A stretch of 64,000 nucleotides of DNA, from the NCBI RefSeq assembly GCF_005771535.1, contig NZ_VANU01000002.1, positions 186,001 through 250,000 of the forward strand, given 5' to 3'. Below the pieces are notes generated by a model. That model saw only the letters and a program-made list of their open reading frames with translations. It was not told the origin of the DNA and did not search any database. Of this stretch, positions 9,089 through 17,982 are shown piece after piece; positions within the stretch are counted from its first letter, which is position 1, and every line of letters begins with the position of its first letter. The position numbers and the translations under genes were made by a program. Origin of the DNA: Arcobacter arenosus (lineage in GTDB: Bacteria; Campylobacterota; Campylobacteria; Campylobacterales; Arcobacteraceae).

Positions 9089-9406
9089 ATGGCAGGATAT
9101 ATTGAATTAACAGCTGATAACTTTGATTCAACTGTAGGAACAGGTGTTTCTTTAGTTGACTTTTGGGCTCCATGGTGTGGACCTTGTAGAATGATTGCTC
9201 CCGTAATTGATGAATTAGCAACTGAGTTTGATGGAAAAGCAAACATTTGTAAAGTAAACACAGACGAACAACAAGATTTAGCAGTAAAATATGGTGTTAG
9301 ATCAGTTCCAACAATTTTATTTATGAAAGATGGAGAAATAGTTGACCAAGTTATTGGTGCTCAATCAAAACAAGCATTAGCGGATAAGATTAACGCTCAA
9401 CTTTAA
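9089..9406 (+). CDS. trxA: Thioredoxin
   Basis: Cytoplasmic disulfide reductase of 105 residues. The active site is WCGPC in VDFWAPWCGPCRMIAP, the cis-Pro loop is VRSVPTILFMKDGE, and the length is standard. The frame is open far upstream (to 8861), but ATG 9089, placed 6 bases after AAAAGGA and giving the usual MxxYIELT thioredoxin N-terminus, is the evident start. It is preceded by its own promoter and followed by a GC-rich hairpin, so it is probably monocistronic. Confidence 0.97.
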   Translation: MAGYIELTADNFDSTVGTGVSLVDFWAPWCGPCRMIAPVIDELATEFDGKANICKVNTDEQQDLAVKYGVRSVPTILFMKDGEIVDQVIGAQSKQALADKINAQL

Positions 9407-9417
9407 TAACACTTTTT

Positions 9418-9438
9418 GGCAGTGAAACATTCACTGCC
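9418..9438 (+). terminator. Hairpin after trxA
   Basis: GGCAGTGA (9418-9425) pairs with TCACTGCC (9431-9438) across a 5-base loop, 11 bases after the trxA stop. No T-run follows, so it may be a transcript-end stabiliser rather than a classic terminator. Confidence 0.5.
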
Positions 9439-9515
9439 ACTCTCAACTAAACTCCCCTTTTCTTAGGCTTTTTTAGATAAAATATTTCAAAATGTAAAGA
9501 GTATAGGAAAATTAC

Positions 9516-10748
9516 ATGACACAATTCTTAGAAGAATCAAAAAAAATCAGTAGAGAAATATCTACACTTAGTGGTGAAGTAAAGAACAAAGTACTAAATG
9601 AAATGGCTGATGCTCTTATGGATCATTGTGACTTTATAGTAAGTTGTAATGCAAAAGATATGAGCGAAGGTAAACTAAACAACCTTTCTGATGCCTTACT
9701 TGATAGACTATATCTAGATGGTGATAGAGTTAAAGGTATGGCTGATGCTATTAGAGAGATAGCAACACTAAAAGAACCTGTTGGAAGAACTCTTGATGGA
9801 TGGGTTACTGAAAATGGATTAAATATTCAAAAAGTTTCAATTCCAATTGGTGTTATTGGAATCATTTATGAAAGCAGACCAAATGTTACTTCTGATACAG
9901 CAGCATTATGTTTTAAAAGTGGTAATGTGTGTGTTTTAAAGGGTGGAAAAGAAGCTGAACACTCTAATAATGCTATTGCAAATGTTTTAAGACATGTATT
10001 AGCTAAAAACAAACTTCCTGAACAGGCCATTGCACTTTTACCAGATTCAAGTCGTGAAGGTGTTGCAAACTTAATTAAACAAGATAAGTATGTTGACCTT
10101 ATTGTTCCAAGAGGTGGAGCTGCATTAATTAAATATGTAAGTGAAAATGCAACAGTACCAGTTGTAAAACATGATAAAGGTCTTTGTCATATCTATATAG
10201 ATAAAGATGCAAATCATAAAAAAGCGATTCAAATAGCAATAAATGCAAAAGTTCAAAGACCAGGTGTTTGTAATGCAATGGAGACTTTATTAGTTCATAA
10301 AGAAGTAGCTGCTTATATTTTACCACCTTTATATGAGGCTTTTATTGCAGCGGGGACTGAACTTAAAGGTTGTGAAGTAACTAGAGAATATATTGAAATA
10401 GATTGTGCTACCCATGAAGATTATGATACTGAGTATTTAGCAAATATATTAAATATAAAAGTTGTTAAAAATGTAGAAGAAGCAATTCTTCACATAGGTA
10501 AATATGGTTCAGGTCACTCAGAAGCAATTATTAGTGAAAACTATTCAATTGTAAATAAGTTCTTAAATGAAGTAGATGCTGCTTGTGTATATGCAAATGC
10601 AAGTACAAGATTTACTGATGGTGGAGCTTTTGGATTAGGTGCAGAAGTTGGTATTTCAACAAATAAGCTTCATTCAAGAGGGCCAATGGGAATAAATGAT
10701 TTAACAACATTTAAATATAAAATTTATGGTCAAGGACAAATAAGATAA
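9516..10748 (+). CDS. proA: Glutamate-5-semialdehyde dehydrogenase (gamma-glutamyl phosphate reductase)
   Basis: Second step of proline synthesis: NADPH-dependent reduction of gamma-glutamyl phosphate. Recognised by IGVIGIIYESRPNVTSDTAALCFKSGN, VLKGGKEAEHSN, LIVPRGGAALI, the catalytic-Cys segment QRPGVCNAMETLLVH, and the C-terminal GLGAEVGISTNKLHSRGPMG. The 410-residue length is slightly below the family's usual 415-420. ATG follows a weak upstream GGA. The last base of its stop is the first base of the next ATG. Confidence 0.96.
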   Translation: MTQFLEESKKISREISTLSGEVKNKVLNEMADALMDHCDFIVSCNAKDMSEGKLNNLSDALLDRLYLDGDRVKGMADAIREIATLKEPVGRTLDGWVTENGLNIQKVSIPIGVIGIIYESRPNVTSDTAALCFKSGNVCVLKGGKEAEHSNNAIANVLRHVLAKNKLPEQAIALLPDSSREGVANLIKQDKYVDLIVPRGGAALIKYVSENATVPVVKHDKGLCHIYIDKDANHKKAIQIAINAKVQRPGVCNAMETLLVHKEVAAYILPPLYEAFIAAGTELKGCEVTREYIEIDCATHEDYDTEYLANILNIKVVKNVEEAILHIGKYGSGHSEAIISENYSIVNKFLNEVDAACVYANASTRFTDGGAFGLGAEVGISTNKLHSRGPMGINDLTTFKYKIYGQGQIR

Positions 10749-11074
10749 TGTCAAAAAAAATATACTGTATAGCTTCATTTAAAGCAAAAGAGGGAAAAGA
10801 GCAAGAGCTTTTAAAGACTCTTCAAAGTCTTGAACCACAAACAACCAGAGAAGATGGGTGTATTCAATATATTGTAACAAAACATATTGAACATCCAAAT
10901 GCAATGGGTAAATCATTTCCTATAGTATTTAATGAGATTTGGGAATCAAAAGAAGCTTTCGAACTTCATTGTAATAAACCATATATTACTAATTTTTTTG
11001 AAACACATTGTGTGGATAAAAACGGTTTAGTTGAAGATTTTAATGTATGTGTATACACCGATGAAGTAAACTAA
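10748..11074 (+). CDS. Antibiotic-biosynthesis-monooxygenase (ABM/YgiN-like) domain protein
   Basis: Small dimeric ferredoxin-like-fold protein of the ABM superfamily, which includes YgiN quinol monooxygenase. Features: IYCIASFKAKEGKEQELLKTLQSLEPQTTREDGCIQYIV and FNEIWESKEAFELHCNKPYITNF. The 108-residue length fits. It overlaps the proA stop by one base, so it is translationally coupled to proline synthesis, though no functional link is known. The stop codon lies within a bidirectional terminator hairpin. Confidence 0.78.
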   Translation: MSKKIYCIASFKAKEGKEQELLKTLQSLEPQTTREDGCIQYIVTKHIEHPNAMGKSFPIVFNEIWESKEAFELHCNKPYITNFFETHCVDKNGLVEDFNVCVYTDEVN

Positions 11075-11093
11075 TGGCATAAGCCATTAGTTT
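11068..11093. terminator. Bidirectional terminator between convergent genes
   Basis: Perfect 11-bp hairpin AAACTAATGGC / GCCATTAGTTT with an ATAA loop. The left arm includes the ABM-gene stop codon. It serves the plus-strand proA operon and the convergent gene that starts at 11819. Confidence 0.8.
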
Positions 11094-11102
11094 AACTTTG
11101 AT

Positions 11103-11819
11103 TTATTTTTCTGGATCAAACATCTCACCCATACTTTTCATCATCTCTTCCATCATTTTTTGTTGTTCTGGAGACAAATCTTCCATTTGTTTTTGATTCT
11201 CTTCCATTATATCTTTAATGGTTCTAATAGGATAGTTTGGTAATTTAAATTTATTTTCATCAATTGAGATATTGAGCTGAACTTTTGTGGCAATTTGAGT
11301 TTCTATTATCCCCATAGTTTCAGTTTTTATTTTTAAAGGGATTCCTTTATAAATACACATAGAAACTCCACTTAAGTCCCAAATATCACACTTATATCCA
11401 GCTATTTTTTCACTACCAACTTTTACACCGCCAAGAGATTTTAATCCTTTTTCACCATCTTGATTAAAGTATATAGTTTCTTGCTCTTTTGAAATAGTTT
11501 GTTTATAAATTACTTTTTCTTCTTCATCAACACTATAAATCACACCATTGTCAAATTTTACTATTTCATCTTCTTTTTCTTCTTGTCCCATTATCATTTG
11601 AACTCTTTGTTCTTTAGATAATTCAATTGCCCCATTATTTTTGAAATAAAGTGTTTTATTTCCACTTAATTTTGTGGGCATCCCCATCATAGAGCCACTA
11701 CCTGTTATTTTGTAATTTATAACTGCTGACTTAACTTCATACCGTTTTGTTTGAGCAAATAAAGTAGTTGCAGTAATTAGATAAATAATAGATATCAAAT
11801 AGATAAAACGATTTTTCAT
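11103..11819 (-). CDS. Exported protein, DUF4412-like
   Basis: Unknown periplasmic protein. It has a signal peptide (YLISIIYLITATTLFA, cleavage near residue 22), then a beta-rich domain resembling DUF4412 (YFKNNGAIELSKEQRVQMIMGQ, YKQTISKEQETIYF, GYKCDIWDLSGVSMCIYKGIPLKIKTE). The C-terminus is Met- and acid-rich (LSPEQQKMMEEMMKSMGEMF). DUF4412 proteins are lipid- or metal-binding candidates with no fixed role. Monocistronic, with an AGGAGA ribosome-binding site. Confidence 0.65.
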   Translation of the reverse strand: MKNRFIYLISIIYLITATTLFAQTKRYEVKSAVINYKITGSGSMMGMPTKLSGNKTLYFKNNGAIELSKEQRVQMIMGQEEKEDEIVKFDNGVIYSVDEEEKVIYKQTISKEQETIYFNQDGEKGLKSLGGVKVGSEKIAGYKCDIWDLSGVSMCIYKGIPLKIKTETMGIIETQIATKVQLNISIDENKFKLPNYPIRTIKDIMEENQKQMEDLSPEQQKMMEEMMKSMGEMFDPEK

Positions 11820-11876
11820 AACTTCTCCTTTATCTAATTATACTCCTATATAATTAAATAAATTATTAAAAATTTT

Positions 11877-12506
11877 CTATCTTGAAGATAAGGCTAACTT
11901 TACGGCAAGAGTACCTAAAACAAAAGAGGTCATGATATTCATATATTTAACAATATTAGGTTTTTCTATAAGTTTTGCACTTAAAACATTACCAGCTATT
12001 CCAATTGATGAAAATACAATAATTGTTAAGACCATAAAAATTAAACCCAAAGTAATCATCTGCATAGGAACATTTCCATTTGCTGGTGTGACAAATTGAG
12101 GTAAAAATGCTAAAAAGAAAATTGAAACTTTTGGATTTAAAACATTCATAAAAAAACCTTTTATATAAAGTTTTTTTAATTCACCTGATGAGTTTTGTAC
12201 AGATAAATCTAAAGGCTCATTTCTATATTTAAAAGCTTGATATGCTAGATAAAGTAGATAAGCAACTCCAGCATATTTTACGATATTAAAAGCTATTTCA
12301 GAAGTTTTGAAAATTACAGAGATTCCAAATGCAGCAGCTGTTGTATGAACAATAATTCCTGTTGTTAAACCTAAGGTTGTGATTACAGCAGCTTTTTTAC
12401 TTTTTGTCATCCCTTGGGTTAAGACATAGATATTATCAGGTCCTGGAGCAAGACATAATAAAAATGAAGCTATTAAAAATAGATAGATATTTGAAAGTTC
12501 TAACAT
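11877..12506 (-). CDS. LysE/RhtB-family amino-acid exporter 1
   Basis: Inner-membrane exporter of the LysE/RhtB family with six predicted hydrophobic helices in 209 residues. Family signature near the N-terminus: FLLCLAPGPDNIYVLTQGMTKSKKAA. FFMNVLNPKVSIFFLAFLPQF is the second conserved block. The substrate (an amino acid or homoserine lactone) cannot be told from sequence. RBS AAAGGAAA precedes ATG. It diverges from ccoG; a second LysE protein is at 26722. Confidence 0.9.
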   Translation of the reverse strand: MLELSNIYLFLIASFLLCLAPGPDNIYVLTQGMTKSKKAAVITTLGLTTGIIVHTTAAAFGISVIFKTSEIAFNIVKYAGVAYLLYLAYQAFKYRNEPLDLSVQNSSGELKKLYIKGFFMNVLNPKVSIFFLAFLPQFVTPANGNVPMQMITLGLIFMVLTIIVFSSIGIAGNVLSAKLIEKPNIVKYMNIMTSFVLGTLAVKLALSSR

Positions 12507-12564
12507 ATATTTTCCTTTAAATTTTTCAAAATTATAACAAAAATTATAAAAAAGAATTCCATGC

Positions 12565-12592
12565 CACTAAATGAACACCGTTTGTCACTAAA
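12565..12592 (+). promoter_or_regulatory. CACTAAA direct repeats upstream of ccoG
   Basis: CACTAAA occurs at 12565-12571 and again at 12586-12592, start to start 21 bases, two helical turns. This is a typical layout for a response-regulator or activator dimer. A two-component system lies just downstream of ccoG. Binding is inferred only. Confidence 0.35.
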
Positions 12593-12621
12593 GTGTCACA
12601 ATAAAAAATTTGGAGAGAAAT

Positions 12622-13965
12622 ATGAACTATTCTGAAAAAAGATACATAAGTTATGGTGTAATTACAATTTTTACACTTCTGCTTCCTTTTATAACAATAA
12701 ATGGAAACCATATCTTGCTTTTATCCTTTGATAAATTGCAATTTCATTTTATAGGGTTTGTTTTTAATATGAATGAACTATATATAATGCCGTTTTTATT
12801 AATGTTTTTGTTTATTGGGATTTTTGCATTAACAGCAATGTTTGGTAGAGTTTGGTGTGGATGGGCCTGTCCACAAACTATATTTAGAGTAATCTATAGA
12901 GACTTAATTGAGTCATGGCTTTTAGGTTTAAGGAGAATAAAAAACAAACAAAAAGATATTGATTATTCAAAAAATAATAATAAAATCAAAAAATATATTG
13001 GTGTATTTTTATGGATAATTTTATCTTTTGTTGCCGCATCAAATTTTATGTTATATTTTGTTCCCCCTGAGGATTTTTTTATTTATATACAAAATCCAAG
13101 TGAACATCTTATTCTTTTCATGTTTGTTATAAGTATCGCATTATTTTTAATATTTGATATTATATTTATGAAAGAAGATTTTTGCACCTTTGCATGTCCT
13201 TATTCTAGAATACAGTCAGTTTTATATGATGATGACACTAAACAGGTTTTATATAATACAAATAGAGGTGGCAATATTTATAATAATGGACAAAAATCTA
13301 TTTTTGATGTGAAGCAATGGAATTCAAATGAAGAGTGCACAACCTGTGAAGCTTGTGTTAAAATATGTCCAACCCATATTGATATTAGAAAAGGTTTACA
13401 AGTTGAGTGTATCAACTGTTTAGAGTGTTCTGATGCTTGTAGTAAAGTAATGGCTAAACTGGGAAAAGCTTCACTTATTGAATGGGGAAGCACTAATGCA
13501 GTAATTAAAAAAAGAATCAATACAATTTTTTCAAAGAGAAATATTGCTTATTTAGCATCTTTAGTTTTTTGTATTGTTTTAGCAGGATATTTTGCATCGG
13601 GTAAAGAAGAGTTTTTAGTTAATATAAATAAAACCACAAAACTTTACAATATTGAAGATAATGGTTTAGTTTCAAATAATTATCTAATTACTTTACATAA
13701 TACAAGCAGAAAAACTTTAAATTTAGGTGTTGAATTAATAGATAATGACAAATATGAAGTAAAAAGATTTAGAGAAGTTAATTTAAATCCAAAACAAAGG
13801 GTGAAAACAGTTTTAATTATTAAGGTAAAAGAGAAATTACTTTTATCAAATAAAAAAGATACTCCCTTAAAAACTAAAATAAAATTTTATGATAAAAACA
13901 ATCCAAAAATAAATGTGATAAAAGAAAGCTCTTTTATCTATCCACGAAACGATTTACTTAAATAG
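12622..13965 (+). CDS. ccoG: CcoG-type cytochrome c oxidase accessory protein (Fe-S, RdxA/FixG family)
   Basis: Membrane ferredoxin that supplies reduced copper during assembly of cbb3 cytochrome oxidase. N-terminal TM helices are followed by the family block FGRVWCGWACPQTIFRVIYRDLIESW and DFCTFACPYSRIQSVLYD. Two 4Fe-4S motifs follow (CTTCEACVKICP and CINCLECSDACSKV), then a last TM and a C-terminal Ig-like domain. ATG 12622 follows GGAGAG; an in-frame TTG at 12610 lies within that RBS. At 447 residues it is near family length. It appears here without ccoNOQP. Confidence 0.9.
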   Translation: MNYSEKRYISYGVITIFTLLLPFITINGNHILLLSFDKLQFHFIGFVFNMNELYIMPFLLMFLFIGIFALTAMFGRVWCGWACPQTIFRVIYRDLIESWLLGLRRIKNKQKDIDYSKNNNKIKKYIGVFLWIILSFVAASNFMLYFVPPEDFFIYIQNPSEHLILFMFVISIALFLIFDIIFMKEDFCTFACPYSRIQSVLYDDDTKQVLYNTNRGGNIYNNGQKSIFDVKQWNSNEECTTCEACVKICPTHIDIRKGLQVECINCLECSDACSKVMAKLGKASLIEWGSTNAVIKKRINTIFSKRNIAYLASLVFCIVLAGYFASGKEEFLVNINKTTKLYNIEDNGLVSNNYLITLHNTSRKTLNLGVELIDNDKYEVKRFREVNLNPKQRVKTVLIIKVKEKLLLSNKKDTPLKTKIKFYDKNNPKINVIKESSFIYPRNDLLK

Positions 13966-15289
13966 CTTTTTCAATAAAGAGGGAAAAAACCGCTCCCTCT
14001 TTATTATTGGCTACTTCTATTTTTCCATTAAAACTATCTCTTATAATAACCTTTGTTAAATACAAACCAATTCCTGAACCATTTTCTTTTGTTGTAAAAT
14101 ATGGTTCAAAAATCTTATCTAAATCTCTTTTTTTAATACCACCTGCATTATCTATTATTCTGATTATAACTTCAGCGGAAGTAGAATCAACTTCAATTTT
14201 AATCATTGGATTTTCTGTATCTTTTAATGCATCATTTGCATTTGAGATTAATGCTAATAAAACTTGAGAAAGTTCATTTTTAATACCAAATATTTTTATC
14301 TCTTCACTTACTTTAAAATCAATAAAAACTTGGATATTTCTTTTTTTTAAATCTGCACTTAAAATTGTAGAAACATTTTCAATTACCTCTTTAATACTAA
14401 AGTACTCTTTTTTCTTAGAGGGTGCGTAAAACTCTTTAAAGTCATCTATTGTCTTTGATAAAAAGTCTAATTGTTCATTTGCTTGAGTTAGTTTCTTTTC
14501 AAAATATTCACTATCTAGTTTTTTATTTTCAAATCTTTTTTTAAAATTGATTAAAATATATGAAATATTGTTAAGGGGTTGTCTAAATTGGTGGGTAATA
14601 TTCTCTATCATTTCACCAGATTTAGCAAGTCTAGATTGTTGTAAAAGCATATCCTCTATACTTTTGTTTTGTTTTTGGAGACTATTATATTTATAAGCAA
14701 GGGATAAAGTAAACAGTATTGCTTCAATGGCAAAGGCAACTAAAACTAAGTCCATAAAACCTTGATGTTCATAATAGGTTTTAAAATCAAAAATAAATAC
14801 TACAAAACAAAAAATCGACCAACCTATTACATATGCAAAATTAGCTTTAAATCCATCCTTTAAATTAAATGCAACAGATATAAATAAAATGGCATAAATA
14901 ATTGTATATGGAAGATATTCAAAAAGCATATAGTGATAAAAAGCAGTTAGTATAATTATATTTAAAATGATTGTGTTTATAACTAATTCTTTAAAGGTTT
15001 CTAATTTTGGGAAAAACTTACCCTCATAAAAATTTATTGCGAAAACTAAAGAAGATAAAGTTGCTAAGAGTAGTGAAAGTTCTTCTATAAGATGAGGTAT
15101 ATTAAACAATTTACTAGAAGAAACAATAAAAATTAAAGAGAAAAATTGTGTTAAACAATAACTAATATAAAATATATCCTTAGAATAGATATATCTAACA
15201 AAAGTGTAAACAATGGTCATTATAACTATTCCAAAGGTTATACCATAAGCTAAAACTATATTTAAATCATAGATCAATTTTGTATCCAC
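13958..15289 (-). CDS. Sensor histidine kinase with multi-TM input domain
   Basis: Membrane kinase of a two-component system. Residues 1-200 hold about seven hydrophobic helices resembling 7TMR-DISM input domains, with no periplasmic domain in front. A short coiled linker follows, then an atypical H-box (ENITHQFRQPLNNISYILINF, His near residue 235) and a HATPase domain with N-box (SNANDALKDTENP), G1 (IDNAGGIKKRDLDKIFEPYFTT) and G2 (GSGIGLYLTK). It overlaps the upstream response regulator by 23 bases, so they are co-transcribed. The stimulus is unknown. Confidence 0.9.
   Translation of the reverse strand: MDTKLIYDLNIVLAYGITFGIVIMTIVYTFVRYIYSKDIFYISYCLTQFFSLIFIVSSSKLFNIPHLIEELSLLLATLSSLVFAINFYEGKFFPKLETFKELVINTIILNIIILTAFYHYMLFEYLPYTIIYAILFISVAFNLKDGFKANFAYVIGWSIFCFVVFIFDFKTYYEHQGFMDLVLVAFAIEAILFTLSLAYKYNSLQKQNKSIEDMLLQQSRLAKSGEMIENITHQFRQPLNNISYILINFKKRFENKKLDSEYFEKKLTQANEQLDFLSKTIDDFKEFYAPSKKKEYFSIKEVIENVSTILSADLKKRNIQVFIDFKVSEEIKIFGIKNELSQVLLALISNANDALKDTENPMIKIEVDSTSAEVIIRIIDNAGGIKKRDLDKIFEPYFTTKENGSGIGLYLTKVIIRDSFNGKIEVANNKEGAVFSLFIEKAI
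13973..14005. terminator. Terminator hairpin inside the 3' end of the convergent kinase gene
   Basis: Perfect 12-bp arms AATAAAGAGGGA / TCCCTCTTTATT with a 9-base loop. It begins 7 bases after the ccoG stop yet lies within the last codons of the histidine-kinase gene, so it serves the plus strand while being coding on the minus strand. Confidence 0.65.
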
Positions 15290-15947
15290 TTCCTGAAAGA
15301 TTTTTAATTATATTTTTTGGTATTTTTGTTTTTAAATTTTTCATTAAAGTTTTTAAAGCATCTTTTGTCATAACTGAATCTTTCCATACAAAATTTTCAA
15401 TCTCTTTGTAGGTAACATATCTATTTTTGTTAGATAAAAGTAAAAATAGCAGTTCTAGTTCTTTTGCTCTTAGTTTTATTAGTTCACCATCATTTACTAA
15501 AGTTTTGTTATACAAATCAAAAGTAAAATTCTCAGATAGATGTATAATATTTGAATCATCATTTTCTATATGTTTTATACAAAGACTTAAAGCTTCTTCA
15601 AACTCTTTTTCCTTTATAGGTTTTATTAAATATTTTACTAAACCTAATTCTATGGCAGAAAAAAGATAGTCTTTATTTGAATATGCACTTAAAACAATAA
15701 CCTGAGTTTTTTTATCTTTTTTTCTAATATTTTTTATAAACTCTAAGCCATTTAGTTTTGGCATTTGAATATCTGTGATTATGATTTCTGGTTTAATTTC
15801 ACCATAAAGTTTTAAAGCGCTTAATGCATCTGATGCTTCATATAAGTTTTCAAAATAGTTTTCTAAGTACTCTAAACCATTTTCTCTTGCAATATCATCA
15901 TCCTCAACATATAAAACTTTTATTTTTTTGTTAATCTCATTTTGCAT
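15267..15947 (-). CDS. OmpR-type response regulator
   Basis: Cytoplasmic DNA-binding regulator, 226 residues. The receiver domain has the acidic pocket YVEDDD (residues 13-18), phospho-acceptor D59 in IIITDIQMP, and Lys in LIKPIKEKEF. The C-terminal winged helix spans about 135-226 (LRAKELELLFLLLSNKNRYVTYKEIENFVW ending SGSGYKIDL). It is first in an operon with the downstream overlapping kinase. The CACTAAA repeats before ccoG are a possible target. Confidence 0.92.
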   Translation of the reverse strand: MQNEINKKIKVLYVEDDDIARENGLEYLENYFENLYEASDALSALKLYGEIKPEIIITDIQMPKLNGLEFIKNIRKKDKKTQVIVLSAYSNKDYLFSAIELGLVKYLIKPIKEKEFEEALSLCIKHIENDDSNIIHLSENFTFDLYNKTLVNDGELIKLRAKELELLFLLLSNKNRYVTYKEIENFVWKDSVMTKDALKTLMKNLKTKIPKNIIKNLSGSGYKIDL

Positions 15948-15996
15948 ATGATATTATATCTTTTATGTTAAAATTCTCCCTTACTAAGGATATTCT

Positions 15997-16533
15997 ATGA
16001 GACCATATAAACAAACTATAAAGAAAAATATTTTGGCAACTTCAACAATTACTACACCTTTGGGAGATATGTTATGTGCTGCTACTTCAAAAGGGATTTG
16101 TTTATTGAGTTTTTTTAATTCAAAACACCTTGAAAAACAAATTGAAAAGATTCAAAAGTTTTTTAATACAGAAGCAATACCTGCACATAATAAATATTTT
16201 GAATGTTTACAAAAAGAGTTAGATGAGTATTTTGAAGGGAAAAGAAAAGAGTTTACTATTCCTATGCAATTAGTAGGTACACCTTTTCAACAAGATGTAT
16301 GGAAAGTTTTACAACTAATACCTTATGGTGAAAAAATATCTTACAAAGATGAAGCCCAACTTTTAAAAAAACCAAATGCTTCTAGAGCTGTTGCAAATGC
16401 AAATGGTCAAAATATGATTTCAATTTTAATCCCATGTCATAGAATAATACAAAAAAATGGAACTTTAGGTGGTTACTCAAGTGGTGTTGATAAAAAAGAG
16501 TTTTTACTAAATCTAGAAGAAAAGAATTTTTGA
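15997..16533 (+). CDS. ogt: Methylated-DNA--[protein]-cysteine S-methyltransferase
   Basis: Suicide DNA-repair enzyme that removes alkyl groups from O6-alkylguanine. It has the active-site IPCHRII motif (Cys near residue 148), the helix-turn-helix segment VGTPFQQDVWKVLQLIPYGEKISY, and C-terminal GTLGGYSSGVDKKEFLL. At 178 residues it has the usual Ogt/Ada C-terminal length. RBS AAGGAT. It is followed by a long AT-rich palindrome and the phosphomannomutase gene. Confidence 0.94.
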   Translation: MRPYKQTIKKNILATSTITTPLGDMLCAATSKGICLLSFFNSKHLEKQIEKIQKFFNTEAIPAHNKYFECLQKELDEYFEGKRKEFTIPMQLVGTPFQQDVWKVLQLIPYGEKISYKDEAQLLKKPNASRAVANANGQNMISILIPCHRIIQKNGTLGGYSSGVDKKEFLLNLEEKNF

Positions 16534-16534
16534 G

Positions 16535-16556
16535 TATAATAATAGCTATTATTATA
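16535..16556. repeat. 22-bp perfect AT-rich palindrome between ogt and phosphomannomutase
   Basis: Arms TATAATAATA and TATTATTATA flank a GC centre, 14 bases before the next start codon. It contains TATAAT on both strands, so it could be a promoter -10 region, a weak hairpin, or both. Confidence 0.5.
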
Positions 16557-16569
16557 CAAAAAGAGACCC

Positions 16570-17982
16570 ATGATTGATAAAACTATATTTAGACAATATG
16601 ATATTAGAGGGCTTGTCCCAACACAATTAGATTTTAAAAAAGCAAAACAGATTGGATATTTTCTTGGTATTAGACTCAAAAAAGAGATAAATGAAGATTT
16701 ATATATTGTTATTGGATATGATATAAGAACACACTCAAAAGAGCTTTTTAATGGTTTAGTTTCTGGATTAAATAAAGCCTCTTGTAATATTCTTGATATA
16801 GGACTTGTTGCTACAGGGGTCAATTATTTTGCTTCATATCAAGAGTATAAAATAGATGATAAAAAAATCAAACCCCATGCTTCAATTATGATAACAGGTA
16901 GCCATAATGATAAAAAATATAATGGTTTTAAAATCACCTTTAAAAATGAACCTTTTTTTGATAAAGAATTACTTGGTCTTTATGAAGAAATAGTTAAAAA
17001 TAAAGATATTCAAATAGAAGATAATTTTAAAGCTATAAAAATAGATGCAAAATCTTTATATATTGATTATATGGTAAAGGAATTTAAACATCTAAAATCA
17101 CTCCCAAACTCCTTTGCAATAGATTGTGGAAATGGTGTAGCAGATACTGTAATAACAGAGATTTTTGATAAATTAGATTTAAATTATAAAGCTATCTATA
17201 CAAAACCAAATGGGGAGTTTCCAAATCACCATCCAGACCCCTCAAAAAATGAAAATCTACTCGATTTAAAAGCTTTACTAATAGATTCAAATCTTGGTTT
17301 TGCCTTTGATGGAGATGCGGATAGAATAGCTGTGTTAACTAGAAATCATGATATAAAAGGTGATACTTTAGCTTATCTTTTTTCTAAGACAATGAAAAAT
17401 CCAGTTATTATTGGGGAAGTAACCTATTCACAAAATATTTTTGATGAGATAAATACTCATGGAACAACTATTATGAATAAAACTGGTTATTCAAATCTAA
17501 GACTTAAACTAAAAGAGTTAAATGCAGATTTAGCAGCAGAAGTTTCAGGACACATTTTTTTTAATGATAGATATTATGGTTTTGATGATGCGATATATGC
17601 ATCTTTGAGAGTTTTAGAATTGGTTCATTTAGGATTTGATTTAGATAAAGAGGTGGAAAAACTGCCAAAAGTTTATACAAGTTCAAATATAGAAATAGAG
17701 GTTAAAGATGAGGAAAAATTTTTAATAATAGATAAACTTAACAAATTGATTACAAATCCTCAAAGGGGATTTCCTATTATAAATGATATAATTTGTGTTG
17801 ATGGTATAAGAATTATTTTTGAATATGGCTGGGCATTGATTAGAGCATCAAATACAAATCCTGTAATTGTTACAAAATATGAAGCAAGTTCCCATGCAAC
17901 TGCACTTACATATCAAAATGCAGTAGAAAATTTGATTAAAAAGGTATTAAATGAAATTAATAGCACTACAAACAAAAACTAA
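16570..17982 (+). CDS. Phosphomannomutase/phosphoglucomutase
   Basis: Alpha-D-phosphohexomutase interconverting mannose- or glucose-6-phosphate and the 1-phosphate, feeding surface polysaccharide synthesis. Signatures: N-terminal FRQYDIRGLVP, catalytic phosphoserine loop TGSHNDKKYNGFKI, metal loop FDGDADRIA, sugar-binding EVSGHIFFN, and phosphate-binding RASNTNPVIV. The 470 residues match AlgC/ManB-type enzymes. Its last 32 bases overlap the following gene. Which hexose is preferred cannot be read from sequence. Confidence 0.92.
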   Translation: MIDKTIFRQYDIRGLVPTQLDFKKAKQIGYFLGIRLKKEINEDLYIVIGYDIRTHSKELFNGLVSGLNKASCNILDIGLVATGVNYFASYQEYKIDDKKIKPHASIMITGSHNDKKYNGFKITFKNEPFFDKELLGLYEEIVKNKDIQIEDNFKAIKIDAKSLYIDYMVKEFKHLKSLPNSFAIDCGNGVADTVITEIFDKLDLNYKAIYTKPNGEFPNHHPDPSKNENLLDLKALLIDSNLGFAFDGDADRIAVLTRNHDIKGDTLAYLFSKTMKNPVIIGEVTYSQNIFDEINTHGTTIMNKTGYSNLRLKLKELNADLAAEVSGHIFFNDRYYGFDDAIYASLRVLELVHLGFDLDKEVEKLPKVYTSSNIEIEVKDEEKFLIIDKLNKLITNPQRGFPIINDIICVDGIRIIFEYGWALIRASNTNPVIVTKYEASSHATALTYQNAVENLIKKVLNEINSTTNKN

